Part shown: positions 18,459-24,879 of the stretch, piece after piece | How the letters are laid out: each line of letters starts with the position of its first letter | How positions within the stretch are numbered: the first letter of the stretch is position 1 | NCBI GenBank assembly: GCA_902608175.1 | Contig: CACLNC010000005.1 | Location: 1 to 43,178 of the forward strand | From: an uncultured marine group I thaumarchaeote | GTDB taxonomy: Archaea > Thermoproteota > Nitrososphaeria > Nitrososphaerales > Nitrosopumilaceae | Length of the DNA: 43,178 nucleotides | Direction: 5' to 3' | Made by a program: the position numbers and the translations under genes | The notes under the pieces: model-generated | What the model saw: the letters and a program-made list of their open reading frames with translations, nothing else | Databases searched by the model: none | Told to the model about the DNA's origin: nothing

Positions 18459-18875
18459 TTATTTTATTTCTATAATTAATTTACCAGTAATTGTTGGATT
18501 TTGTAGTTTTTTTACAATATCTCTTGGTATATCATCAGATGCTTTATCACAATTTATTGCAAGTGTTCTAGAGCACGTAAATGCACTTTTTCTTAAAACA
18601 ATATCTTTTGCGTGTTTTAGTGTTAATTTTTCTGATCCTTTTCCACGAATTGAAAATTTCTCATTTCCAACTTTGATAGTAAAAATAATACTAGAATCTG
18701 GATTTTTAGCCATACTTTTGAATTTTTCTGGCAGGTCTTTACAAGACAATTCTGAATTTACACCAATTATACAATCACCATTAACTGTCAAGTCAGAATC
18801 TTTTGTGATTTCAATTGTTTTCTGATGTAGGGAAAGTATATTTTCATGACCTTTAAACGGAATCTCTATTCTCAT
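18459..18875 (-). CDS. DUF371 family protein
   Basis: This 138-residue protein fits the archaeal family DUF371. The family signature is in the second half: FSIRGKGSEKLTLKHAKDIV (73-92), then RKSAFTCSRTLAINCDKASD (94-113). The first half has the beta strands FKGHENILSLHQKTIEITKD and the GDCIIGVNSE element. Its function is not established; the conserved RGKG and RTLAI motifs suggest nucleic-acid or nucleotide binding, which is inference. Convergent and abutting with the HTH gene. Confidence 0.8.
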   Translation of the reverse strand: MRIEIPFKGHENILSLHQKTIEITKDSDLTVNGDCIIGVNSELSCKDLPEKFKSMAKNPDSSIIFTIKVGNEKFSIRGKGSEKLTLKHAKDIVLRKSAFTCSRTLAINCDKASDDIPRDIVKKLQNPTITGKLIIEIK

Positions 18876-18925
18876 ATCTATATTGTATAATACTGAAATA
18901 AATATCAGATTTTTATTATTATTTT

Positions 18926-19333
18926 ATGAATGACATAGTAGAAAAGCTGTTTTTGGATGAAAATTTAGTTTTTATTGCCACAATAAATCCTGATGGCTCA
19001 CCCCAATTAACACCAGTATGGGGTGATTTTGATAATGGTTATGTACAAATCAATACAGCTGAGGGTAGAATAAAGCACAAAAATGTACTAAAAGATCCTC
19101 GAGTTGCAGTTTCTGTTGTCGATAAAGATGATCCATTAAAAATGACTACAATCAGAGGTAAAGTGATAGAAATTTTGCCTGATTATGATTATAATCATGC
19201 TGATAAACTGGCAAAAAAGTACATGAATCTTGAAAAATACCCATTCAAGAGGCCAGGTGAAAAACGAATAACATTTCTGATAAAGCCTGAAAAAATATTT
19301 GTACTGCCTGAAATCCCAATGAATCATGACTAG
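18926..19333 (+). CDS. PPOX-class, probably F420-dependent, flavin-fold protein
   Basis: The 135-residue protein is a split-barrel member of the pyridoxamine-phosphate-oxidase-like family. The opening FIATINPDGSPQLTPVWGDF (16-35), the INTAEGRIKHKNVLKDPRVA segment (42-61), and TTIRGKVIEI (74-83) match the short PPOX-class F420-dependent proteins. Ammonia-oxidising archaea make F420, so F420 is the likely cofactor. The substrate is unknown. A 30-bp palindrome begins 9 bp behind the stop codon. Confidence 0.85.
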   Translation: MNDIVEKLFLDENLVFIATINPDGSPQLTPVWGDFDNGYVQINTAEGRIKHKNVLKDPRVAVSVVDKDDPLKMTTIRGKVIEILPDYDYNHADKLAKKYMNLEKYPFKRPGEKRITFLIKPEKIFVLPEIPMNHD

Positions 19334-19341
19334 AGCTTTCT

Positions 19342-19371
19342 TATATTTCTAAATTCGAATTTAGAAATATA
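19342..19371. repeat. 30-bp perfect palindrome, copy 1 of 2
   Basis: The half-site ATATTTCTAAATTC is followed at once by its mirror GAATTTAGAAATAT, with one more matching base on each side (centre 19356/19357). The inner 22 bp occur again at 20784-20805. It lies 9 bp behind the PPOX gene and 55 bp before the 40-aa microprotein. No T tract follows on either strand. Confidence 0.85.
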
Positions 19372-19426
19372 TTAAAACTTACGCATGAAGTTACGCACAG
19401 GTTAAATCAAATTCATACGTAGTAAT

Positions 19427-19549
19427 ATGGTGAAACCAGGTGACAATGAGATATTTTCAAAAGATAAACCAAGGAAAATACCAAAGTTTTGGATTCCATT
19501 GTTGATTGGTATATCTATTGGATGGATAATTTTTCTTTTTTATGGATAA
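19427..19549 (+). CDS. 40-aa single-helix membrane microprotein
   Basis: ATG 19427 to TAA 19549 encodes 40 residues: a polar, basic N-terminal half (MVKPGDNEIFSKDKPRKIPK) and a C-terminal membrane helix (about 21-39, FWIPLLIGISIGWIIFLFYG). This is a tail-anchored layout. The palindrome at 19342-19371 and a doubled TTACGCA (19379 and 19391) lie just upstream. Family unknown. Confidence 0.5.
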   Translation: MVKPGDNEIFSKDKPRKIPKFWIPLLIGISIGWIIFLFYG

Positions 19550-19767
19550 TTGTCCATAAAACTAGCGGGTTTAGCTTTCACGACTAACAAAGAATAATGT
19601 GTGATCTTTATCTGTGTGATCTGGGTGGTTTGGCCTTTGGCTTACATATCTACGAACAAGTGTTAAACCCCCCATGTTTTTGGGCATTTTTGAAAAAATG
19701 ATAACACTCGTAAATAGAGCTTATAGTGTTGGGGGTTTAGCTTCTACACGTATTCTTCAAAAACGTC
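19550..19767. other. Structured non-coding segment with competing pairings
   Basis: No gene is seen in these 218 bp, but the DNA is far from random. GGGTTTAGCTT occurs at 19567-19577 and 19733-19743. TAAACCCCC at 19664-19672 pairs with GGGGGTTTA at 19731-19739. AGTGTT occurs at 19659-19664 and 19725-19730, and AACACT at 19703-19708 can pair with either. TGTGTGATCT is doubled at 19598 and 19613. It follows the stop of the minus-strand 147-aa gene and the plus-strand microprotein. It could be a structured RNA, a 3'-UTR element or a mobile-element remnant. Confidence 0.45.
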
Positions 19768-20211
19768 CTAAAATGTTTTCATGATAAATCTAGCTGTTTT
19801 ATCACTTAATTCTGCAATTTCTTGCATTGTTTTCATTAAAAATGGTTGGTTTAGTTGCTCTTTTTTATCTAAAACAATGTAAACACCAACCTTTTTCTTT
19901 CCATCTTCATAAAAAAATTTGTGAATTGCCTTAATTGAATAACAGAAATCTGCTACCCTTTGTTCAAAATTTGCTTTTTCTTCATCTGTTAGTTTTAGAT
20001 ATCTAACCATATGATTATTTTTTAGATAAACCTTAATCCCAACAACTAGAACGTTTGACTGCTGTTTTGGCTCAAATATTTCAAGTGGGTTTCCAAATGC
20101 ATCACCATTTTTTATGATTATTTTGAAATTATCATCATCAGTTTTAATTTCATCAAACTTGTAGTTTTCATGGATAAGCCACCTTTCAACATTGTCTCGT
20201 AGTGTGGTCAA
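19768..20211 (-). CDS. DUF2299-like hypothetical protein
   Basis: This 147-residue soluble protein has alternating strand and helix character: NVERWLIHENYKFDE, then KIIIKNGDAFGNPLEIFEPK, then VLVVGIKVYLKN, and a helical second half (TDEEKANFEQRVADFCYSI) with a final strand VGVYIVLDKK. It resembles the archaeal DUF2299 family in length and order; that match is from memory and not certain. Function unknown. It overlaps the upstream 72-aa membrane gene by 4 bp, so the two are translated together. Confidence 0.6.
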   Translation of the reverse strand: MTTLRDNVERWLIHENYKFDEIKTDDDNFKIIIKNGDAFGNPLEIFEPKQQSNVLVVGIKVYLKNNHMVRYLKLTDEEKANFEQRVADFCYSIKAIHKFFYEDGKKKVGVYIVLDKKEQLNQPFLMKTMQEIAELSDKTARFIMKTF

Positions 20212-20426
20212 ATATTTACACCATTATCAAGAATAGGTTCAAACCCAGCTAAAAATACATTAATCACAATTCCAATTCCAGTTAAAATTAATCCCAGGTA
20301 AAGACAGTTCTTTGCTTTTTTTGGATCATCTCGTCGTATCGCAAAATATGCAATTATACCACCAATCAAACTAAAGAGAATTGGCACAATATACCACCAA
20401 TTACTTCTAGATTTTTCTGGATACAT
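20208..20426 (-). CDS. Two-helix small membrane protein (72 aa)
   Basis: Two membrane helices (about 10-29, WWYIVPILFSLIGGIIAYFA, and 40-60, NCLYLGLILTGIGIVINVFL) are joined by a short basic loop RRDDPKKAK. This short hairpin protein is typical of archaeal DUF-type small membrane modules that resemble the membrane part of zinc-ribbon/SHOCT proteins. It lies between a zinc-ribbon gene upstream (21 bp) and the 147-aa gene downstream (4-bp overlap). Role unknown. Confidence 0.65.
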   Translation of the reverse strand: MYPEKSRSNWWYIVPILFSLIGGIIAYFAIRRDDPKKAKNCLYLGLILTGIGIVINVFLAGFEPILDNGVNI

Positions 20427-20447
20427 GAAATTATTGCATAACGCTTT

Positions 20448-20693
20448 TTATTTATTCTTTAATTTCTTCTGTGATTGAGTAATTTCAATTTCTACTGTTT
20501 CTAGTGGTTCTTCTACTTGACTTCTTTTTATTGAAAACATTTTTGGTTTTTCAAAATCAACAGTACAATCTGGGCATGCATAAACTAACACCCTAAACTC
20601 ATTTGGTGCCTTTGGATTTGATAAACGTGGATAATATACTAATCTTGAACCACAATCAACACAATATCTGTTAGTACGCTTGGTTCTGACCAA
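20448..20693 (-). CDS. Small zinc-ribbon protein (81 aa)
   Basis: Two CxxC pairs, CVDC at 11-14 and CPDC at 40-43, separated by a beta hairpin (RLVYYPR ... FRVLVYACPDC), make a zinc ribbon. The C-terminal half is a charged tail with EEPLETVEIEITQSQKK. The start is TTG at 20693. It is probably the first gene of a three-gene unit with the 72-aa membrane protein and the 147-aa protein. The palindrome copy at 20784-20805 lies about 90 bp upstream. Confidence 0.7.
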   Translation of the reverse strand: MVRTKRTNRYCVDCGSRLVYYPRLSNPKAPNEFRVLVYACPDCTVDFEKPKMFSIKRSQVEEPLETVEIEITQSQKKLKNK

Positions 20694-20783
20694 TGTAGAC
20701 CTCCTGCATTCTTACTAATCTGCGATCAGATATTAGATCTATCTTGTCTAAATCGATCAACTATTAGGTTCTAGGAATTAATG

Positions 20784-20805
20784 TTTCTAAATTCGAATTT
20801 AGAAA
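20784..20805. repeat. 22-bp perfect palindrome, copy 2 of 2
   Basis: TTTCTAAATTC followed at once by GAATTTAGAAA (centre 20794/20795), identical to the core of the palindrome at 19342-19371. It lies 24 bp beyond the 3' end of tRNA-Asn and about 90 bp before the zinc-ribbon gene, both on the minus strand. Confidence 0.85.
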
Positions 20806-20829
20806 TAAAACCAATAATAAGAAGAAAGG

Positions 20830-20903
20830 CGCCGCCCATCAGACTTGAACTGATGACCAATCGATTAACAGTCGAACGCTCTACCACGCTGAGCTAGGGC
20901 GGC
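20830..20903 (-). tRNA. tRNA-Asn(GTT)
   Basis: The minus strand folds as a cloverleaf of 74 nt: acceptor GCCGCCC/GGGCGGC, D arm GCTC/GAGC, anticodon stem around the loop CTGTTAA giving anticodon GTT, and T arm ATCAG-TTCAAGT-CTGAT, discriminator G. There is one mismatch (U-U) at the top of the anticodon stem. No intron is present and CCA is not encoded. No fragment of the tRNA is repeated nearby, so there is no sign of use as an integration site. Confidence 0.95.
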
Positions 20904-20953
20904 ATTAACTTAAAACATGGAAAAACCGATTTAATCCTTCCTACTTGACTAAT

Positions 20954-21241
20954 TTAGTTAAATTTAGCAAAAAATTCTCGTATATCGTCCTTTTGTGACT
21001 CAACAATTTCAAAAATTTCATTATGTTCTTCAGGGACCGGTTCTCTTTTATGGAATATTTGAAATGCACTTAGTGCTGAACCAATCATTTCACCAACAAA
21101 AAAACCACACAAAAAATCACCAATATTTTCACATTGCCAAACTTCACTGACTTTTGGAGATGTACCAGATTTTTGATACAGTGCAAGTGTATCACTAATT
21201 AATTTTTCAGTCTGTTTTTTAAATTCAGGATCTAAAGGCAA
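20954..21241 (-). CDS. Hypothetical protein at end of ribosomal operon
   Basis: This 95-residue protein is mostly helical: FKKQTEKLISDTLALYQKSG, then a central GDFLCGFFVGEMIGSALSAF that is hydrophobic but probably packed rather than membrane-spanning, and a charged C-terminal helix. It has two cysteines (36 and 45). The frame opens with TTG at 21241, 24 bp behind the uL6 stop, in the position where uL6 is followed by L32e in many archaea, but it is not L32e. It is likely the last gene of the ribosomal transcript. Function unknown. Confidence 0.65.
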   Translation of the reverse strand: MPLDPEFKKQTEKLISDTLALYQKSGTSPKVSEVWQCENIGDFLCGFFVGEMIGSALSAFQIFHKREPVPEEHNEIFEIVESQKDDIREFFAKFN

Positions 21242-21265
21242 TTTATTACAAATTTTTGTTTGAAA

Positions 21266-21823
21266 TTATTTTTCTATGCCCTTGGTTTTTTCATATTTGT
21301 ATATTCCATCAAGAAAAACACGATGATCTTTATTTTTAACCTTAGAATTTTGTTCAATATCAGCTGCAGTTTGAGTAACATCAGTTAAAACATGTCCAGT
21401 AATTATTACATCATCCCCTTTTGGAGAAACTTTAGTTCCGCCAAAGATACGAGATTTTCTAGGTGCACGTTCACCCTGAAAATTTTCAATTAATATTATT
21501 TTATCCTGAACTTTTACAGTTATTGGGAAATGTGAAAAAACAATTTTCATTTTAATTGTATATCCATCAATAACACCCTCACAAAGATTTCTTATAATTG
21601 ATCTTGCTGTGTTTAGAATTGCATGATCTTTATTTCTTTTTCCAATGGCATTAAGAATAATTTTATTATCCACAATTTCAATTTTTACAGGAATTTTCTT
21701 AAAATTTTTATGTGCTTTACCTAATGGTCCTTCCACACTAAGCATATTGGATTTTAATCCAACTTTAACACTATCTGGTATTATAACTTCCGTTGTTAAT
21801 TTTCCAACAAGCTCAGTAGACAT
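21266..21823 (-). CDS. rpl6: 50S ribosomal protein uL6
   Basis: uL6 binds 23S rRNA near the sarcin-ricin loop. The 185-residue protein shows the duplicated uL6 fold: VEGPLGKAHKNF (30-41) in the first half, VKVQDKIILIENFQGERAPR (about 105-124) and the C-terminal GHVLTDVTQTAADIEQ near 145-160. Length fits archaeal uL6. It overlaps the 3' end of uS8 by 11 bp and is the last recognised ribosomal gene in this operon. Confidence 0.95.
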   Translation of the reverse strand: MSTELVGKLTTEVIIPDSVKVGLKSNMLSVEGPLGKAHKNFKKIPVKIEIVDNKIILNAIGKRNKDHAILNTARSIIRNLCEGVIDGYTIKMKIVFSHFPITVKVQDKIILIENFQGERAPRKSRIFGGTKVSPKGDDVIITGHVLTDVTQTAADIEQNSKVKNKDHRVFLDGIYKYEKTKGIEK

Positions 21824-22205
21824 ATCCTATCAGTAATCCTCCTATTCCTTTGTTTAATGCATCGTGATGAGACATAACACCCTCATTTGTTGTTACAAGT
21901 AACATTCCTCTTGAGTATGATGGTAAATATTGTTGCTCCCAACTGGCATATTCATTTTTCTTAACTTTGAATCTTGGTGATATACTGCCACATTTTGAAA
22001 TTTTTGCAAGTAATTTCACTTTGAATTTTCCACCTCTTTTATCATCAAAATATTCAAAATCTTCAATGTATCCATCTTTTTTCAATGTACTAAGCACCTC
22101 ACCACTTAACTTTGATGTTGGCATGATAATACATTCACTCTTTCTTCTAGATTCAGTATTATCTATAGTTGTAAAGACATTTGCTAAAACATTAATTGCT
22201 GGCAT
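21813..22205 (-). CDS. rps8: 30S ribosomal protein uS8
   Basis: uS8 binds the central domain of 16S rRNA. The 130-residue protein has the N-terminal NVLANVFTTIDNTESRRKSE (5-24), the VLSTLKKDGYIEDFEYFDD element, and the conserved C-terminal LPSYSRGMLLVTTNEGVMSH followed by the GGLLIGYVY end, all as in archaeal uS8. It lies between uS14 (4-bp gap) and uL6 (11-bp overlap). Confidence 0.96.
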   Translation of the reverse strand: MPAINVLANVFTTIDNTESRRKSECIIMPTSKLSGEVLSTLKKDGYIEDFEYFDDKRGGKFKVKLLAKISKCGSISPRFKVKKNEYASWEQQYLPSYSRGMLLVTTNEGVMSHHDALNKGIGGLLIGYVY

Positions 22206-22209
22206 TTTT

Positions 22210-22404
22210 TCACCCTAACTTTCTGAATCCCAACGAGACTGCGACTTCTCTAAAACATCTTCTACATAAAAGTAAATTATATTTTTGTATTAATGATGTG
22301 TAACATCCACATCGTTTACACCATCTTGAACCAGGGCCGAACTTCTTTTCTTTTCTTGGTGTAAAACCAGTTCCACGGTCACCATATGATCTATCTTTTA
22401 CCAT
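22210..22404 (-). CDS. rps14: 30S ribosomal protein uS14, zinc type
   Basis: This 64-residue protein is the zinc-binding form of uS14. Cysteines at 29, 32, 47 and 50 (CKRC and CRRC) form the zinc site; RFREVA-like FREVAVSLGFRKLG closes the protein as usual. It sits in the head of the 30S subunit. It is directly adjacent to uL5 (no gap) and uS8 (4 bp). Confidence 0.96.
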   Translation of the reverse strand: MVKDRSYGDRGTGFTPRKEKKFGPGSRWCKRCGCYTSLIQKYNLLLCRRCFREVAVSLGFRKLG

Positions 22405-22926
22405 TTATGAAACACTAACTCCAAATTCTTTTGTTACAAAATCCTTTGCTTCATCAGGTGTTATTTTATGATGTTTTCCAATTGTTGCTTTATGCTGACG
22501 TCTAACATTTATGTTGAATCCAGGTCTAGATAATCTCACCGCTATATCTAATGCAAGAATTCCTATTTTAGGATCGTATTTTACACCCTCAATATCTATA
22601 TGTTCTTTAATTGAAAAAGAAAAATTACCAGTACTATCAAATGATCTTGAGCTAATTTTATGATCTTTAGATATTAATAATTTTTTCAATAATTCATTGG
22701 CTCTTGTTCCACGAACTGTTACCGCAACACCAATTGGTTCACCTTTTCTGACACCCCAGTCTCTTAGTGCTTTGTTTGCATTTCTTAGATTAGGTTTTTT
22801 ATCTATGATTTGTTCTAAACCTTTTCTTGCTGTTTCTAGTGGTTCACCTGATTTACCAACACCCATATTCAAAACGACCTTTTCCAAGGAAATTTTTCTC
22901 ATAGTGTTTTCTGTTTGTTGAGACAA
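22405..22926 (-). CDS. rpl5: 50S ribosomal protein uL5
   Basis: uL5 binds 5S rRNA in the central protuberance. The 173-residue protein has ISLEKVVLNMGVGKSGEPLE (12-31), the KPNLRNANKALRDWGVRKGE segment, VTVRGTRANELLKKLL, the FSFSIKEHIDIEGVKYDPKI element (about 106-125) and a C-terminal VRRQHKATIGKHHKIT. Length is typical of archaeal uL5. It follows the C-terminal rps4e fragment by 4 bp. Confidence 0.96.
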   Translation of the reverse strand: MSQQTENTMRKISLEKVVLNMGVGKSGEPLETARKGLEQIIDKKPNLRNANKALRDWGVRKGEPIGVAVTVRGTRANELLKKLLISKDHKISSRSFDSTGNFSFSIKEHIDIEGVKYDPKIGILALDIAVRLSRPGFNINVRRQHKATIGKHHKITPDEAKDFVTKEFGVSVS

Positions 22927-22930
22927 TTTA

Positions 22931-23296
22931 TCACCTAATTTGCATAACAGGTTTATCTTTTCCTACTGCTATCACTAAACGAATTGGAATTTCTATTAAT
23001 TTATCATCTATAGTAGTAACTATTCTCTTTGTGAGAACAAATGTGCCTTCTTTAATTTCTTTGATCTCGCCAGTTTTTCCAGCATTGATACCACGTGTTA
23101 TCAAGATTTTTGTATTTTTTTCTAATTTTATTACTTCTAAAATTTTCTGTTCAGGTATCTGTAATACACATGAATCATTAACATCAACAAGTTCATCTGA
23201 AATTAATGTTCGACCATCATGGAATTTAATCTGTGTTTTACCACCTTTAATTGACGTTTTTCCTGTAACTTTAACTATTTTTTTTATTTTTTTCAT
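22931..23296 (-). CDS. rps4e: 30S ribosomal protein eS4, C-terminal fragment
   Basis: This 121-residue frame carries the C-terminal half of eS4: IVKVTGKTSIKGGKTQIKFH (7-26), the DGRTLISDELVDVNDSCVLQ segment, the KOW-like LITRGINAGKTGEIKEI (about 66-82) and RLVIAVGKDKP. It is in a different frame from the N-terminal half and overlaps it by 26 bp. Its apparent start ATG 23296 lies exactly at the frame shift, in ATG-A7-T-A8. Joining the halves after removing one A gives about 238 residues, the normal archaeal eS4 length, with the seam reading Asp-Glu-Lys-Asn-Lys-Lys-Ile-Val-Lys. It may be expressed by frameshifting, by re-initiation at this ATG, or the base count may be wrong. Confidence 0.85.
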   Translation of the reverse strand: MKKIKKIVKVTGKTSIKGGKTQIKFHDGRTLISDELVDVNDSCVLQIPEQKILEVIKLEKNTKILITRGINAGKTGEIKEIKEGTFVLTKRIVTTIDDKLIEIPIRLVIAVGKDKPVMQIR

Positions 23297-23648
23297 CTGT
23301 ATTGATTTTAATTGGTGTCAATATAGTACCATCCTTTGGAACTAATCTATAGGAGTCTGAAATTCCATCTAGTTCAACAACATCCATTAATCCAATACCA
23401 TGATGAAGTGATTTTCTTTTAACACCGTCAATAGTAACTTTACCAGCATAAATTACTGATTTTGCTTCTCTTAATGTTGAAACAATTTTCATCTTATCTC
23501 GTAGTAATACTGCAGTTGGTATAGAGTAATTCTTTTTATGTGTACCAGGTTTCACTGTCACGACAAAACGTTTTTCTTTTCTTGCAATACCCCAAAACAA
23601 TGGAGCCATCTGTCGTTTCAGTTTTTTACTACCAGCTATTTTGACCAT
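23271..23648 (-). CDS. rps4e: 30S ribosomal protein eS4, N-terminal fragment
   Basis: This 125-residue frame holds the N-terminal part of eS4, which binds 16S rRNA early in assembly: KLKRQMAPLFWGIARKEKRF (9-28), the KPGTHKKNYSIPTAVLLRD element with the archaeal/eukaryotic G-x-H-K signature, and the S4-like domain AKSVIYAGKVTIDGVKRKSL and HHGIGLMDVVEL. It ends early, at ...DEKNKKNS, in an A-rich tract (23278-23293), where the family continues straight into the C-terminal half found in the next frame. All residues up to the tract look normal, so there is no sign of decay apart from the shift. Confidence 0.88.
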   Translation of the reverse strand: MVKIAGSKKLKRQMAPLFWGIARKEKRFVVTVKPGTHKKNYSIPTAVLLRDKMKIVSTLREAKSVIYAGKVTIDGVKRKSLHHGIGLMDVVELDGISDSYRLVPKDGTILTPIKINTDEKNKKNS

Positions 23649-24118
23649 TATTTTTTAACATCCTTTTCTTTTTTTGTTTTTGATAAACTTTTAGTTTTAG
23701 ATTCTTTTGTTTTTTCATTAATTTCTCTTTCTTCAGCTTCTTTTTGCTTTATTTTTTTTAGTGAATCTTTTGAGTTTCCCTGTAGTTTATTCATACGCCA
23801 TTTATCATCATCATTTAATCCTGTTATTATAACATTTGTTGCATGGATTGGTACATCAACTTTCTCACCTTTTGTTTTTTCTCTTTTAACACCATCAACA
23901 TTAATAGAGTTTTTTTGTGTTAGAATTTTTGTTACTTTTCCTGCTGTACCATAAAATTCACCACGTAAAATTTTAACAGTATCACCTTTGACAATCCTTG
24001 CACTTCTTTTTCCAAATTTCTTTCTAAGTTCACTTGATAATGACGCTGCTGTTTGTACACTTCTAACTTTACTAGTTGCATAGTAAATTTGCTTATTTCG
24101 CATTTTTGTCGGTTTCAA
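23648..24118 (-). CDS. rpl24: 50S ribosomal protein uL24 with basic C-terminal tail
   Basis: uL24 is an assembly-initiator protein near the tunnel exit. The conserved core (about 1-102) has LRKKFGKRSARIVKGDTVKI (31-50), the KOW segment LRGEFYGTAGKVTKI and KKGEKVDVPIHATNVIIT-like end. Residues beyond about 105 are an extra, lysine/glutamate-rich tail of about 50 residues with DKWRMNKLQ, KKIKQKEAEEREINEK and a very basic end, longer than the usual archaeal protein (about 120 residues). It abuts uL14 and overlaps the eS4 start by 1 bp. Confidence 0.94.
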   Translation of the reverse strand: MKPTKMRNKQIYYATSKVRSVQTAASLSSELRKKFGKRSARIVKGDTVKILRGEFYGTAGKVTKILTQKNSINVDGVKREKTKGEKVDVPIHATNVIITGLNDDDKWRMNKLQGNSKDSLKKIKQKEAEEREINEKTKESKTKSLSKTKKEKDVKK

Positions 24119-24550
24119 TTATACCACCATTGATGCCAAGTTTGCTACTCTTGGCCATTTTTCACTTGCTTCTTCCGCAACAGGTCCTTTGATATCAGTT
24201 CCCTTCACTTCTCCTTCGGGTGTAATTAGAACTGCTGCATTATCCTCGAATTGTACTCTAACTCCGTTTAATCTTCTAATTGGATATTTTTGTCTAATCA
24301 CCACTGCACCAAAAATTTGCTTTCTAAGTTCAGCCGGACCCTTTTTTACGACAACATTACAAAAATCACCAACAGATGCAGCTGGAAGTCGAGAAACTCT
24401 AGTTTTGTGTTTATGTACCATAACAATCTCTAAAATCTTTGCACCAGTATTATCAGCACAAGTTATTTGTGCACCAACAGGTAGGCATTTTGTTACATAT
24501 GGTCTAAATTCTACAACACCCTTTGATGCTTTAGAACGTGCACCACCCAT
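24119..24550 (-). CDS. rpl14: 50S ribosomal protein uL14
   Basis: uL14 sits at the subunit interface. The 143-residue protein shows LPVGAQITCADNTGAKILEI (24-43), AASVGDFCNVVVKKGPAELR (about 57-76), the VVIRQKYPIRRLNGVRVQFE segment and the C-terminal GTDIKGPVAEEASEKWPRVA typical of archaeal uL14. Its ATG overlaps the uS17 stop by 1 bp. Confidence 0.96.
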   Translation of the reverse strand: MGGARSKASKGVVEFRPYVTKCLPVGAQITCADNTGAKILEIVMVHKHKTRVSRLPAASVGDFCNVVVKKGPAELRKQIFGAVVIRQKYPIRRLNGVRVQFEDNAAVLITPEGEVKGTDIKGPVAEEASEKWPRVANLASMVV

Positions 24551-24879
24551 TATTTTTTAACCTCTATAACTACAAATGAAACCGATTTTGATAACGGTCT
24601 ACATTCGGCAGCAACAACAAGATTACCTTCTTGAACATCAATATTTGTTGGTACATGTGCATGTATCTTACTCTTACCTCTTCCATATCTCTTGAATTTT
24701 GAAAAGTAAATTGGCGCTGGTCTTTCTATAACAACCGTGTTCTTTGCTTTTGATTTTATGACTATACCTTCAAAAGTTTTTCCTCTAATTGATAATGTGC
24801 CATTAAATGGATTCTTTTTATCATTCACATCTGGAGTCTTCTTTGGAAAAGAAACTGGTATGCCAATATTTTTTGTCAT
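24550..24879 (-). CDS. rps17: 30S ribosomal protein uS17
   Basis: uS17 binds the 5' domain of 16S rRNA. The 109-residue protein has LSIRGKTFEGIVIKSKAKNT (29-48), VVIERPAPIYFSKFKRYGRG (49-68), KSKIHAHVP and the closing VVAAECRPLSKSVSFVVIE, matching archaeal uS17. It overlaps the Rpp29 gene by 4 bp at its start and uL14 by 1 bp at its end. Confidence 0.96.
   Translation of the reverse strand: MTKNIGIPVSFPKKTPDVNDKKNPFNGTLSIRGKTFEGIVIKSKAKNTVVIERPAPIYFSKFKRYGRGKSKIHAHVPTNIDVQEGNLVVAAECRPLSKSVSFVVIEVKK

Noticed and set aside
19347-19366. Palindrome copy 1 as a simple intrinsic terminator of the PPOX gene
   Set aside because: No T tract follows on either strand, unlike the 32150-32174 hairpin, and an identical copy lies elsewhere in another setting; not excluded, only not favoured.
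20830-20903. tRNA-Asn as an integration site for a mobile element
   Set aside because: No partial tRNA copy, integrase gene or phage gene is seen within the window.
22931-23648. rps4e as a decayed pseudogene
   Set aside because: Both halves keep all family motifs and the only defect is one base in a homopolymer; an essential single-copy gene is unlikely to be decaying.
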